A stretch of DNA of 41,139 nucleotides from Candidatus Caccomonas pullistercoris (GTDB lineage Bacteria; Bacteroidota; Bacteroidia; Bacteroidales; Bacteroidaceae). Where the stretch lies: positions 1 to 41,139 of the forward strand of contig DVNY01000015.1 in NCBI GenBank assembly GCA_018714085.1, in the 5' to 3' direction. The first letter of the stretch is position 1. Every line of letters starts with the position of its first letter. This document shows positions 30,950 to 41,139 of the stretch, in pieces. Position numbers and translations under genes: made by a program. The notes beneath the pieces were generated by a model. The model did not search any database, was not told where the DNA came from, and saw only the letters and a program-made list of their open reading frames with translations.

Positions 30950-32104
30950 ATGAACACGAAGAAGCAGCTTACAGTCTTAGGGTCGACCGGATCCATTGGC
31001 ACGCAGGCGCTCGACGTAGTCCGGCAGCATCCGGACAAGTTCGAGGTGTATGCACTCACCGCCAATGTGAACGTCGACAAACTTGCCGCGCAAGCCCGGG
31101 AGTTCCTTCCCGACTGCGTGGTCATCGCAGACGAAGCGAAGTATGAAGCACTCAAAGAAGCCCTTGCCGGTCTGCCTGTGAAAGTCTACGCCGGCAGCGA
31201 TGCCGTCGCCCAAGTGGCAGGCAGCCACGAAGCCGACATGGTGCTCGTCGCTTTGGTCGGTTTTTCAGGGCTGGCGCCCACGATGGCGGCCATAGAGGCA
31301 GGGCGTGCCGTCGCTTTGGCCAACAAAGAGACTCTCGTCGTGGCCGGAGAGCTTGTCACTGAGGCCGCGCTCCGTCACGGCACGCCAATCATCCCGGTCG
31401 ACAGTGAGCATTCGGCCATCTTTCAGTGTTTGGCCGGCGAGCCATACAGCAAGGTCGAACGGATACTCCTGACAGCTTCGGGCGGCCCCTTCCGCCACAG
31501 CACGGCCGAAGAACTGCGCGGAGTGACCCCAGAGCAAGCCTTACGTCACCCCCGTTGGGACATGGGAGCCAAAATCACAATCGACTCAGCCACGATGATG
31601 AACAAAGGGTTTGAGGTAATCGAAGCCCGGTGGCTTTTCGACGTGAAGCCTGAGCAGATAGAAGTGGTTGTCCATCCTGAAAGCGTTGTCCACTCGGCTG
31701 TACAGTTCGAAGACGGGGCTGTGAAAGCTCAGCTCGGCGTGCCCGACATGCGCGTTCCTATCCAATATGCCTTCACCTACCCCGCCCGCATTCCATTGCA
31801 GAGTGACCGGCTCGATCTCTTCGCCCTCGGCGCGCTCCACTTCGAACGTCCAGACGTCGAACGCTTCCCCTGTCTGGCCATAGCTTACGAGGCTTTGCGC
31901 AGAGGGGGCAACATGCCCTGCATTGTCAACGCTGCGAACGAGGTGCTCAACCTTGCATTCCGCCAAGGCCGCATCGGCTTTTGCGACATCAGCGAGACGA
32001 TACGTAAAGTGATGGAGCAGGCATCCTTTGAGCTTCACCCGACGCTCGACGACTACTTTGCCATCGACCGCGAAGTGCGGCGTCTGACCGAAACATACCT
32101 TTAA
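30950..32104 (+). CDS. dxr: 1-deoxy-D-xylulose 5-phosphate reductoisomerase
   Basis: 384 residues. NADPH-binding LTVLGSTGSIGTQALDVV opens the protein. Further family motifs are ALANKETLVVAGELV, the metal-binding DSEHSAIFQCL, SGGPFR, WDMGAKITIDSATMMNKGFEVIEARWLF and the C-terminal NAANEVLNLAF. It converts DXP to MEP, the committed step of the non-mevalonate isoprenoid pathway that feeds undecaprenyl phosphate. It is 15 bp after rimM and 15 bp before rseP, the usual dxr-rseP pairing. Confidence 0.97.
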   Translation: MNTKKQLTVLGSTGSIGTQALDVVRQHPDKFEVYALTANVNVDKLAAQAREFLPDCVVIADEAKYEALKEALAGLPVKVYAGSDAVAQVAGSHEADMVLVALVGFSGLAPTMAAIEAGRAVALANKETLVVAGELVTEAALRHGTPIIPVDSEHSAIFQCLAGEPYSKVERILLTASGGPFRHSTAEELRGVTPEQALRHPRWDMGAKITIDSATMMNKGFEVIEARWLFDVKPEQIEVVVHPESVVHSAVQFEDGAVKAQLGVPDMRVPIQYAFTYPARIPLQSDRLDLFALGALHFERPDVERFPCLAIAYEALRRGGNMPCIVNAANEVLNLAFRQGRIGFCDISETIRKVMEQASFELHPTLDDYFAIDREVRRLTETYL

Positions 32105-32119
32105 CACCGACAAATTCCT

Positions 32120-33499
32120 ATGGAAGTTTTTCTCATCAAGGCCGCACAGTTGCTCTTGTGCTTCGCCATACTTGTCCTGCTGCACGAGGCGGGCCATTTC
32201 TTCTTTGCCAAACTTTTCAAGATCAGGGTTGAAAAATTCTGCCTCTTCTTCGATCCCGGCTTCACGCTCTTCAAATTCAAGCCAAAGCACAGCGACACGA
32301 CCTATGCCGTCGGATGGCTCCCCTTGGGCGGTTATGTGAAAATCGCCGGCATGATTGACGAATCGATGGATACCGAGCAGATGAAACAACCTCCTCAACC
32401 GTGGGAGTTCAGGGCCAAACCGGCATGGCAGCGTTTCTTCGTGATGATCGGCGGCGTACTGGTCAACTTCCTGCTCGCCCTGTTCATCTACTCCATGGTG
32501 CTTTTCCATTGGGGCGATAGCTATATACCGGTGCGACACATGACGCACGGCTTTAAGTTCAACGCTACGGCGCAGCAATATGGCTTCCGCGACGGCGACA
32601 TCCTCATTGCCACCAACAAAGGCGAAGTGGTGCGTTTCGATCGCAAGTCGCTCGACCACGTCTATCGCGACCTGTCGGAAGCCACGACGGCCACTGTCCT
32701 GCGCGATGGCAAGGAAGTGACGCTCAGCCTGCCCGGCAACCTCAGTCTGCTCGACATGCTGAAAGAAGACCCTCCCTTCATCAGCCTGCTTTCGCCCTCG
32801 GTGGTCGACAGTGTCGTCCCCGGCACTCCGGCTGCCAAGGCCGGGTTGCGTGCGGGCGACCAAGTCGTGATGTTCAACAACCAGGCGATGACAACATGGA
32901 ACGAATATGCCGAAATCACGGGCCGGATGAACGACATCCTTCTTGCTGGAAACCCCGCCGACAGTGCCCGTCTGCGCCACGCCGTCATTGCGTTCCGCCA
33001 TGCCGGTTCGGCGAAGGTTGATACGGTCGCGGTGGAGATGACACCACAGATGCAGATGGGCTTTTTCATGGCTAACCCCTTGGTGGATTATAAGGTTGAG
33101 ACGAAACACTATGGTTTCTTCGAATCGTTCCCGGCAGGAGTGGCCTACGGCTGGCAGAAGCTTTCGGGCTATGTCAGTGACTTGCAGTATCTCTTCACAT
33201 CAGATGGCGCGAAAAGCATTGGCAGTTTCGGCGCCATCGGCAACATGTTCCCGGCCTCATGGCAGTGGGACCGCTTTTGGGAGCTCACTGCTTTCATCAG
33301 CCTGATGCTCGCTTTCATGAACATCCTTCCCATACCGGCGCTCGACGGTGGCCACGTGCTTTTCCTGCTCTATGAGATTGTTTTCCGCCGCAAGCCGAGC
33401 GAAAATTTCATGGAGAAAGCACAAATCGTAGGAATGAGCCTGTTGTTCCTGTTGATGCTCTACGCTGTTTTCAACGACGCCGTGCGCTTCCTGTTCTGA
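32120..33499 (+). CDS. rseP: site-2 intramembrane zinc metalloprotease RseP
   Basis: 459 residues. The M50 zinc site HEAGH is at residues 22-26 in the first membrane helix, and the third ligand is Asp409 in PALDGGHVLF near the C-terminus. Helices lie at about 8-28, 108-130, 390-405 and 430-455. A degenerate first PDZ domain and a clear second one (about 225-270, VDSVVPGTPAAKAGLRAGDQVVMFNNQ) occupy the periplasmic part. It should cleave anti-sigma factors or remnant signal peptides within the membrane. It is the last gene of the operon, followed by palindrome copy C. Confidence 0.96.
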   Translation: MEVFLIKAAQLLLCFAILVLLHEAGHFFFAKLFKIRVEKFCLFFDPGFTLFKFKPKHSDTTYAVGWLPLGGYVKIAGMIDESMDTEQMKQPPQPWEFRAKPAWQRFFVMIGGVLVNFLLALFIYSMVLFHWGDSYIPVRHMTHGFKFNATAQQYGFRDGDILIATNKGEVVRFDRKSLDHVYRDLSEATTATVLRDGKEVTLSLPGNLSLLDMLKEDPPFISLLSPSVVDSVVPGTPAAKAGLRAGDQVVMFNNQAMTTWNEYAEITGRMNDILLAGNPADSARLRHAVIAFRHAGSAKVDTVAVEMTPQMQMGFFMANPLVDYKVETKHYGFFESFPAGVAYGWQKLSGYVSDLQYLFTSDGAKSIGSFGAIGNMFPASWQWDRFWELTAFISLMLAFMNILPIPALDGGHVLFLLYEIVFRRKPSENFMEKAQIVGMSLLFLLMLYAVFNDAVRFLF

Positions 33500-33537
33500 C
33501 GATTGCGATTGGCACTGCTGTCCTTCCGGAGACGGTT

Positions 33538-33605
33538 AGTGCGACAGAAAAAACAGTCAGTGCGACAGAAATTTCTGTCGCACTGACTGTTTTTCTTAGT
33601 CGCCG
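33538..33605. repeat. dispersed palindrome copy C; probable bidirectional terminator
   Basis: A perfect 46-bp palindrome with no loop (33549-33571 with 33572-33594, symmetric about 33571/33572). Each arm reads AAAAACAGTCAGTGCGACAG plus three A. The outer flank carries another GCGACAGAAAAAACAGTCA core and a GTCGC counterpart. It sits between convergent rseP and alaX-like genes, with A and T runs suited to termination on both strands. Confidence 0.8.
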
Positions 33606-33649
33606 TCTTGTATTGCGCGGGCGGATTACACGTCGTGTCGGCCACCCGG

Positions 33650-34129
33650 TCAGGCTTGCTGTACTTCGAGCTTGAAGCGGATGCGGAAGCTGTGCTTCGC
33701 CTCGTCCCAGTTGGTACCGAGGAGGACGAAGCGCCCGATTTCGCGCGTGTTGCCCACGTGTTGCCCGATGCAGGGACATACGTCGTAGTCGCCGATACGG
33801 ACAAGGCGGATGGCCTCGCTGACGTCGTCGGGCAGGCGGTCGGGCTTCACGCCCGCTGGCAACTGGTCGATTGTCACGAAGTCATAGGCCACCTCCATGC
33901 CGGACTGGATGAGGCGGTTCATTTCTTCGGCAATCCACTCGACCTGCGCCTCCGTGGGACACGTCGGCAGGTCATAGCTGATTTTGCTCTTCTTGCGTTC
34001 GATGTGAGCATTGCGTGAACGTTCGCAGCCGAACGTTTTGACCATCAACGCATTGAGCAGGTGTTCCGCCGTGTGCATGGGCGGGAATTCCTGTTTGTGA
34101 TGCTCGTTCAGTATGGGAGGTTCTGTCAT
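33650..34129 (-). CDS. AlaX-like alanyl-tRNA editing protein
   Basis: 159 residues, the size of a minimal editing domain. The zinc site of the class II AlaRS/ThrRS second additional domain is complete: HTAEH (His19, His23) and CIGQH (Cys120, His124). Neighbouring motifs FPPMHTAEHLLNALM and DVCPCIGQHVGNTREIGRFVLL fit stand-alone AlaX proteins that deacylate mischarged Ser- or Gly-tRNA-Ala. It lacks any synthetase domain. Exact specificity (Ser versus other amino acids) is not readable. It is 165 bp downstream of aspS on the same strand behind a terminator-like hairpin. Confidence 0.85.
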   Translation of the reverse strand: MTEPPILNEHHKQEFPPMHTAEHLLNALMVKTFGCERSRNAHIERKKSKISYDLPTCPTEAQVEWIAEEMNRLIQSGMEVAYDFVTIDQLPAGVKPDRLPDDVSEAIRLVRIGDYDVCPCIGQHVGNTREIGRFVLLGTNWDEAKHSFRIRFKLEVQQA

Positions 34130-34221
34130 TTCTTCAGTAGTTGTGATAAATTAGGCTATGCACCTCTTGTATAGCGTGTTATGCGCTCCTGTCTATATTG
34201 GGGCGTTATCATCTGGTTACA

Positions 34222-34269
34222 CAAAGGGCGCCTGCCAGTGTCCCGTCGGGTTCACTCAGGCGCCCTGTG
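34222..34269 (-). terminator. hairpin downstream of aspS
   Basis: On the minus strand AGGGCGCCTG and CAGGCGCCCT (34257-34266 with 34225-34234) form a perfect 10-bp stem, extended by CACA/TGTG flanks and an inner AGTG..CACT stem. A short T run (CCCTTTGTG) closes it. Probable aspS terminator. Confidence 0.7.
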
Positions 34270-34294
34270 CGTTTTGCGTGTCTGCGAGATCGTC

Positions 34295-36055
<1,761 letters not shown>

Positions 36056-36073
36056 AACTGTCTTTATGTTTTT

Positions 36074-36102
36074 GTGCCGCCGGAGGCTTGCCCCGGCGGC
36101 AC
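36074..36102. promoter_or_regulatory. strong GC hairpin between carB and aspS
   Basis: A perfect 10-bp stem GTGCCGCCGG (36074-36083) / CCGGCGGCAC (36093-36102) with a 9-nt loop. On the transcribed minus strand it is followed by A-rich rather than T-rich sequence, so it fits mRNA stabilisation or processing more than termination. Confidence 0.5.
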
Positions 36103-36119
36103 TCATATATATTAATAGG

Positions 36120-39100
36120 TTATTCGGCGTCGCCGCTTCCATACTCCTGCCAGCTCTTGATTTCGAGTTCCTCGGGCTTGACGGTGCAGAACGCGTAGAT
36201 GAACGCACTGGCCAGTCGGGCGTTCGTAATCAAGGGGATGTTCAGGTCAATTGCTGCACGACGGATCTTGTATCCATTGTCAAGCTCGCTGACTGTCAGG
36301 TCTTTCGGGACGTTTACGACCATGTCGATCTTCTTCTCGTGGAGCATGTCGAGCGCTTGGGGTGTCCCTTCTTCGCTGGGCCAGTAAACGAGCATGTTCT
36401 CAATGCCATTTTCTGTCAGGTATCGGCTTGTTCCGCCTGTGGCATAGAGATGGTAGCCATGTTTGACGAGCAACTTGGCAGCTTCAAGCATTTCAGCCTT
36501 CTGCTTGGCGGCACCGGTCGAGAGCAGGATGTTTTTAGCCGGAATGCGTTGTCCGACAGACAACATGCTTTTCAGCAATGCTGTGCGCGAATCTTCACCC
36601 AGGCAGCCGACTTCGCCGGTCGATGCCATGTCGACCCCAAGTACGGGGTCGGCCTTTTGCAGACGGTTGAAGGAGAACTGGCTGGCCTTGATGCCCACGT
36701 AGTCGAGGTCAAAGAGATTCTTGGCAGGCTTCTCGACGGGCAGGCCCAGCATGATGCGCGTGGCGATTTCGATAAGGTTTATCTTCAACACCTTGCTCAC
36801 GAAGGGGAAGCTTCGCGACGCTCTGAGGTTGCATTCGATGACTTTGATGTCGTTTTCGCGGGCGAGGAACTGGATGTTGAACGGACCACTGATTTGCAGC
36901 TCCTTGGCAATTTTTTTCGATATCTTCTTGATACGACGTACGGTCTCGACATAGAGTTTCTGCGGCGGGAACTGGATGGTGGCGTCGCCTGAGTGTACGC
37001 CGGCGAACTCTATGTGTTCGCTGATGGCGTAGGCGATGATTTCGCCGTTTCGGGCCACGGCATCCATTTCGACTTCCTTGGCGTGCTCCATGAAGCGGCT
37101 CACCACGACGGGGTGCTTTTTCGACACGTTGGCCGCCAGTTTGAGAAAGCGTTCAAGTTCTTCCTGGTTGGAGCATACGTTCATCGCTGCGCCTGATAGT
37201 ACATACGAGGGACGGACTAATACGGGGAAGCCGACCTTCGCGATGAACGCGTTGATGTCTTCCAGGCTGGTCAGTGCGCTCCACTCGGGCTGGTCGACGC
37301 CGATACGGTTCAGCATCGCGGAGAACTTCTCGCGGTCTTCGGCATTGTCGATGTGCTGTGCCGACGTGCCGAGCAGGGGGACGTGCTGCTCATCCAGACG
37401 GAGGGCAAGGTTGTTCGGGATTTGTCCGCCCGTAGATACGATTACGCCGTACGGCATTTCGAGATCCAGAATGTCCATGACACGTTCGAACGTAAGCTCG
37501 TCGAAATACAGACGGTCACACATGTCATAATCCGTGGAGACTGTTTCCGGATTGTAGTTGATCATGACGCTGCGATAGCCTTCTTTGCGGATTGTGTTTA
37601 AGGCTTGGACGCCGCACCAGTCGAACTCTACGGAACTGCCGATGCGGTAGGCACCAGAACCGAGCACGACGACGGAGCGGTGGTCGTGCTCGAACTTAAT
37701 GTCGTGCGCAATGGCGCTATATGTCAGGTAGAGGTAGTTTGTTTGTGCCGGATATTCGGCCGCCAGAGTGTCGATTTGTTTGACGTAGGGCACGATGCCG
37801 GCTTGCTTGCGGCGGTTGCGGACAAGGAGAATGGCTTTCTCGATTTCCATGTCTTTTTCCATCCCCAACGCACGGGCTATCTGGAAATCAGTAAAGCCTT
37901 GTTGTTTGGCTTTAAGGAGCAATTCGTTGCTGAGCACGTTGATGTTGGGACACGCGTGGAGTTCGCTGTCGGTCTGATGGATGTTGTTCAGTTTTTGGAG
38001 GAACCAGCGGTCGATTTTCGTCAACTCATGGATCTTCTCGATGGAGTATCCCTGCTCCATGGCTTTGGCTATGACGAAAATGCGTTTGTCGGTGGGTTCC
38101 TGCAATGCCTCGTCGACGTTATCGATGCGGAGTTCCTTGTTGTCGACGTAGCCGTGCATTCCTTGGCCAATCATTCGGAGGCCTTTCTGGATGACTTCCT
38201 CGAACGTGCGGCCGATGGCCATGACTTCGCCGACGGACTTCATGCTCGACCCAAGTACGCGGTCGACGCCGCGGAACTTGCCTAAATCCCAACGGGGTAT
38301 TTTGCAAACGACGTAGTCCAAGGCCGGTTCGAAGAATGCGCTGGTCGTTTTTGTCACGGAGTTTTTTAAGTCGAACAGGCCATAGCCCAGACCCAGCTTG
38401 GCGGCTACGAAGGCCAACGGATAGCCTGTGGCCTTCGAGGCCAATGCCGACGAGCGGCTCAGGCGGGCATTCACTTCGATTACGCGGTAGTCATCGGAAT
38501 CGGGGTCGAAAGCATACTGCACATTGCATTCACCGACTATGCCGACATGGCGCACGATGCGGATGCTCAACTCGCGCAGCTTGTGGTAGTCGTGATTGTT
38601 CAGGGTTTGTGAAGGAGCTATGACGATGCTCTCGCCGGTATGGATGCCGAGCGGGTCAAAGTTCTCCATGTTGCAGACGGTGATGCAGTTGTCGTAGCGG
38701 TCGCGCACCACTTCGTACTCAATCTCTTTCCAACCTTTAAGGCTCTTTTCAACCAAGACTTGCGGGGAGAACGAAAAAGCTTTCTCTGCGAGCCGGTTAA
38801 GTTCTTCTTCGTTGTTGCAAAATCCCGAGCCGAGACCCCCGAGTGCATAGGCTGCACGGATGATGATCGGGTATCCCAGTTCCTTGGCTGCTTTGCGGGC
38901 CTGCTCGATGTTTTCACAGGCTTCGCTCTTGATGGTTTTTACATTTATCTCGTTCAGTTTCTCGACGAAGAGTTCGCGGTCTTCGGTGTCCATGATGGCC
39001 TGAACGGGGGTCCCGAGCACCTGCAAGTCATATTTTTCGAGGATGCCGCTCTTATAAAGCTCCACGCCGCAGTTCAGGGCTGTCTGTCCGCCAAATGCGA

Positions 39101-39359
39101 GCATGATGCCGTCGGGGCGCTCTTTGTCGATGACTTTCTCAACGAAGAACGGCGTCACCGGGAGGAAGTATATCTGGTCTGCCACGCCCTCACTGGTCTG
39201 CACAGTTGCAATGTTGGGATTAATGAGGATAGTGGTGATGCCTTCTTCTTTAAGGGCTTTCAAGGCTTGTGAGCCGGAATAGTCGAATTCGCCGGCTTCA
39301 CCGATTTTCAGTGCGCCTGACCCTAAAAGCAGGACTTTGCGTATTTTGTTCTCTTTCAT
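36120..39359 (-). CDS. carB: carbamoyl-phosphate synthase large subunit
   Basis: 1079 residues from the ATG at 39359; a TTG three codons upstream is less likely. Two homologous ATP-grasp halves are visible. The first has [30 protein letters not shown] and [22 protein letters not shown]; the second has [31 protein letters not shown] and [16 protein letters not shown]. The C-terminal MGS-like allosteric domain (about 945-1079, [34 protein letters not shown]) ends the protein. It makes carbamoyl phosphate for pyrimidine and arginine synthesis with ammonia from CarA. It is 44 bp after carA. Confidence 0.98.
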   Translation of the reverse strand: MKENKIRKVLLLGSGALKIGEAGEFDYSGSQALKALKEEGITTILINPNIATVQTSEGVADQIYFLPVTPFFVEKVIDKERPDGIMLAFGGQTALNCGVELYKSGILEKYDLQVLGTPVQAIMDTEDRELFVEKLNEINVKTIKSEACENIEQARKAAKELGYPIIIRAAYALGGLGSGFCNNEEELNRLAEKAFSFSPQVLVEKSLKGWKEIEYEVVRDRYDNCITVCNMENFDPLGIHTGESIVIAPSQTLNNHDYHKLRELSIRIVRHVGIVGECNVQYAFDPDSDDYRVIEVNARLSRSSALASKATGYPLAFVAAKLGLGYGLFDLKNSVTKTTSAFFEPALDYVVCKIPRWDLGKFRGVDRVLGSSMKSVGEVMAIGRTFEEVIQKGLRMIGQGMHGYVDNKELRIDNVDEALQEPTDKRIFVIAKAMEQGYSIEKIHELTKIDRWFLQKLNNIHQTDSELHACPNINVLSNELLLKAKQQGFTDFQIARALGMEKDMEIEKAILLVRNRRKQAGIVPYVKQIDTLAAEYPAQTNYLYLTYSAIAHDIKFEHDHRSVVVLGSGAYRIGSSVEFDWCGVQALNTIRKEGYRSVMINYNPETVSTDYDMCDRLYFDELTFERVMDILDLEMPYGVIVSTGGQIPNNLALRLDEQHVPLLGTSAQHIDNAEDREKFSAMLNRIGVDQPEWSALTSLEDINAFIAKVGFPVLVRPSYVLSGAAMNVCSNQEELERFLKLAANVSKKHPVVVSRFMEHAKEVEMDAVARNGEIIAYAISEHIEFAGVHSGDATIQFPPQKLYVETVRRIKKISKKIAKELQISGPFNIQFLARENDIKVIECNLRASRSFPFVSKVLKINLIEIATRIMLGLPVEKPAKNLFDLDYVGIKASQFSFNRLQKADPVLGVDMASTGEVGCLGEDSRTALLKSMLSVGQRIPAKNILLSTGAAKQKAEMLEAAKLLVKHGYHLYATGGTSRYLTENGIENMLVYWPSEEGTPQALDMLHEKKIDMVVNVPKDLTVSELDNGYKIRRAAIDLNIPLITNARLASAFIYAFCTVKPEELEIKSWQEYGSGDAE

Positions 39360-39403
39360 TTCTGGCAATGTTTGTCGCTGGTACGTGGTTTCGTAGATAA
39401 AGG

Positions 39404-40480
39404 TTAGAGCAGCTTGACGAAGTCGTCGAAGAGGAATTCAGTATCGACGGGACCGCTGCATGCTTCGGGGTGAAATTGTGCGCTGAACCAAGGGTTGGTC
39501 TTGTGGCGCACTCCTTCGTTCGAACCGTCGTTCATGTTGATGAAGTAGGGTTCCCAATCGGCCGGGAGAGTCTTGCTGTCGACTGCGTAACCGTGATTTT
39601 GGCTCGTGACGAAGCAGCGAGTGCTTCCGGCCATGCGTACGGGCTGGTTGTGGCTCCGGTGGCCGTATTTCAGCTTGTAGATGGATGCACCCGCAGCTTT
39701 CGAGAGGAGTTGGTTACCCATGCAGATGCCCATGCAAGGACGTATGTTCGGGTTGGCCAGGAATTTGCGGATGTTTTCCACAGCTTCGGCACATGTGTCG
39801 GGGTCGCCCGGGCCGTTGGCCAAGAAGAGGCCGTCGAATTCCATGTCGTTGAAGTCGTAGTTCCACGGCACGCGGATCACCTCGACGCCGCGGTTGATGA
39901 GACAACGTATGATGTTGTGTTTTACGCCACAATCGACAAGGACTACCTTCTTGCCTGCACCTTCGTTGTAGCGGATGATTTCCTTGCATGAAACCTGTGC
40001 CACATAGTTCACGCCGCTGTACTGGGCTGTCGGGATGCGGTCTGGCTCGTCGTCGAAGATGATTTTGCCCATCATCACGCCGTGTTCGCGCAGTGTCTTG
40101 GTCAGTTCGCGAGTGTCAATGCCTGTGATGCCTGGCACTTTCTCACGTTTCAGCCAGTCGGCCAGGCTTTCAACTGCGTTCCAATGACTGTATTCTTGGC
40201 TGTAATCGCTGACAATGATGGCCGACGCATAGATGCGGTCGCTCTCCATGAACGTGGCTAAACCGTTCGGCTCCATTGTGAAGGGCGGAACGCCGTAGTT
40301 GCCTACCAGCGGATAGGTCAGCGCCATCAGCTGGCCGGCGTAAGAGGGATCGGTCAGGCTCTCTGGATAGCCCATCATGGCGGTGTTGAATACGACTTCA
40401 CCGGCTACGGGTTCCTCGTAGCCGAATGACTTGCCATGAAAGCGGCTTCCATCATCTAAGATTAACGTTACATTTCTCAT
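39404..40480 (-). CDS. carA: carbamoyl-phosphate synthase small (glutaminase) subunit
   Basis: 358 residues from the ATG at 40480 (MRNVTLILDDGSRFHGKSFG). A longer frame to 40810 is a low-complexity overlap with the purF-like gene and is rejected. The N-terminal CPSase small-chain domain includes VVFNTAMMGYPESLTDPSYAGQ. The class I glutamine amidotransferase domain has nucleophile Cys253 in GICMGNQLL and the His-x-Glu of FHPEACSGP near the C-terminus. It hydrolyses glutamine and channels ammonia to CarB. It sits between the purF-like gene (76 bp upstream) and carB. Confidence 0.97.
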   Translation of the reverse strand: MRNVTLILDDGSRFHGKSFGYEEPVAGEVVFNTAMMGYPESLTDPSYAGQLMALTYPLVGNYGVPPFTMEPNGLATFMESDRIYASAIIVSDYSQEYSHWNAVESLADWLKREKVPGITGIDTRELTKTLREHGVMMGKIIFDDEPDRIPTAQYSGVNYVAQVSCKEIIRYNEGAGKKVVLVDCGVKHNIIRCLINRGVEVIRVPWNYDFNDMEFDGLFLANGPGDPDTCAEAVENIRKFLANPNIRPCMGICMGNQLLSKAAGASIYKLKYGHRSHNQPVRMAGSTRCFVTSQNHGYAVDSKTLPADWEPYFINMNDGSNEGVRHKTNPWFSAQFHPEACSGPVDTEFLFDDFVKLL

Positions 40481-40556
40481 TTCGTACGGTTTTTGTTCCC
40501 GCCCGGTTTTGGATGTCTCGGTCAGGCTTATGTGATTGGATGGGTTTAACTCTGTG

Positions 40557-41139
40557 TTAGCGCGTTTGTTTCTGGTAGGTTTGCTCGTAGTAGTCGATGA
40601 AAGCCTGGTTGACTTTCTTGTTCCCGCCGGGCGTCGGGTAGTTGCCGCTGAAATACCAGTCGCCCGGGCTGTGGGGGCAGGCTTTGTGCAGGCCGTCGAG
40701 CGACTGGTAGACGATGCGTATTTCCGACTTGACTTCTGAGGGGCGGAGCATTTCTGCCATTTTTGCCGAAATTTCTTCTTGTGTGAAGTCTTTGTAGATG
40801 TCGGTGACATAGTTGACTACTTCTTCCTTGGGCTTGTCTTGTTGTGCCTTACATTTTTCGTAGGTGTCGACAATGAGTTGCTGCTCGCCGCGGTCTTTGA
40901 GCAGTTCTATGGCTGCCTTGAACGCGATGAACTCGTCCATCCGCGCCATGTCGATGCCGTAGTAGTCGGGGAAGCGGACTTGCGGCGACGAGGAGACGAT
41001 GACGATGCGCTTGGGATGCAGGCGGTCGAGGATGCGGATGATGCTTTCACGAAGGGTTGTGCCGCGCACGATGCTGTCGTCGATGATGACCAGATTGTCA
41101 ACGTGTGGCCGCAGACTGCCGTATGTGATGTCGTAGACG
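40557..41139 (-). CDS. purF: amidophosphoribosyltransferase-like (PurF family), C-terminal part (truncated by window)
   Basis: 193 residues are visible; the frame stays open to the window edge, so the 5' end is missing. The PRPP-binding signature VIIDDSIVRGTTL of type I phosphoribosyltransferases starts about 13 residues into the visible part. It is followed by RIVIVSSSPQVRFPDYYGIDMARMDEFIAF, a PurF-like segment. The C-terminal 100 residues (LLKDRGEQQLIVDTYEKC onwards) differ from E. coli PurF but are what I recall in the larger Bacteroidetes form. The N-terminal glutaminase domain is out of view. PurF makes phosphoribosylamine, the first step of purine synthesis. It is followed by carA, giving a nucleotide-synthesis cluster. 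Confidence 0.87.
   Translation of the reverse strand, partial: VYDITYGSLRPHVDNLVIIDDSIVRGTTLRESIIRILDRLHPKRIVIVSSSPQVRFPDYYGIDMARMDEFIAFKAAIELLKDRGEQQLIVDTYEKCKAQQDKPKEEVVNYVTDIYKDFTQEEISAKMAEMLRPSEVKSEIRIVYQSLDGLHKACPHSPGDWYFSGNYPTPGGNKKVNQAFIDYYEQTYQKQTR

Noticed and set aside
31586-33109. 507-codon open frame on the minus strand
   Set aside because: Antisense to dxr and rseP, both with complete motifs. The His/Glu-rich translation is typical of a shadow frame.
33608-34018. 136-codon plus-strand frame opposite the alaX-like gene
   Set aside because: Antisense to a gene with a complete zinc editing site. No motif of its own.
40481-40810. N-terminal extension of carA upstream of 40480
   Set aside because: Low-complexity Ser/Thr/Lys/Arg sequence overlapping the purF-like gene. 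The family start motif MRNVTLILDDGS begins at 40480.

Overview
The window looks like core chromosome of a Bacteroidales bacterium, most likely Prevotellaceae or a close relative with fairly high GC. Three things point there. Many promoters match the Bacteroidetes -7 box TAnnTTTG; the tRNA-Ser promoter has the full TTTG-N20-TACCTTTG. Several families restricted to this phylum are present (DUF4494, DUF4290, DUF3667, a small membrane protein next to an OmpH-like lipoprotein). DnaE has the coiled-coil insert in its PHP domain that is usual in the phylum. The genus assignment is an inference and is not secure. I see no phage, IS element, CRISPR array or obvious genomic island.

Layout, left to right. 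(1) 1-743: the start of a CCA-adding-type tRNA nucleotidyltransferase (minus, cut by the window edge) diverges from a small lipoprotein. (2) 1051-7735: a tripartite RND efflux operon (periplasmic adaptor, inner-membrane pump, outer-membrane channel) followed in the same direction by an LpxA-family acyltransferase. (3) 7896-11162, minus: a zinc-ribbon membrane protein (DUF3667), a secreted protein with an Arg/Pro/Gly-rich tail, a small acidic protein and thioredoxin. (4) 11200-16375, minus: DUF4494 protein, YggS, a 63-residue protein and DnaE, closely spaced as an operon. (5) 16376-17078: 703 bp without a gene, holding the most striking non-coding structure in the window. (6) 17079-19535: a PLP aminotransferase and a LolC/E-type permease, then tRNA-Pro(TGG) and, on the other strand, tRNA-Ser(CGA). 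(7) 20266-25675: an OmpH-like lipoprotein and a small membrane protein (minus) diverge from pepD, a beta-helix lipoprotein and dnaB. (8) 25878-27535: a divergent AraC regulator and hexapeptide acetyltransferase pair. (9) 27810-33499: the housekeeping operon tsaB, DUF4290, murA, rimM, dxr, rseP. (10) 33650-41139, minus: an AlaX-type tRNA editing protein, aspS, carB, carA and the 3' part of a PurF-like amidophosphoribosyltransferase.

Most genes do envelope or information-processing work: lipid A and peptidoglycan precursors, isoprenoids, efflux, site-2 proteolysis, tRNA modification and editing, replication, pyrimidine and purine supply. The less ordinary signals are non-coding. One is an array of four TTCAC-N3-GTGAA palindromes at an exact 21-bp period inside a 100-bp imperfect palindrome (16681-16780). 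The other is a family of dispersed intergenic palindromes sharing the core YGACAGRAAAAACRGTCA (near 801, 19932, 27597 and 33538, with a diverged relative near 16838). Part of that core also seems to lie, in frame, inside the Pro-rich secreted protein gene.

All assignments come from reading the sequence and from memory of the families. No database search was run.
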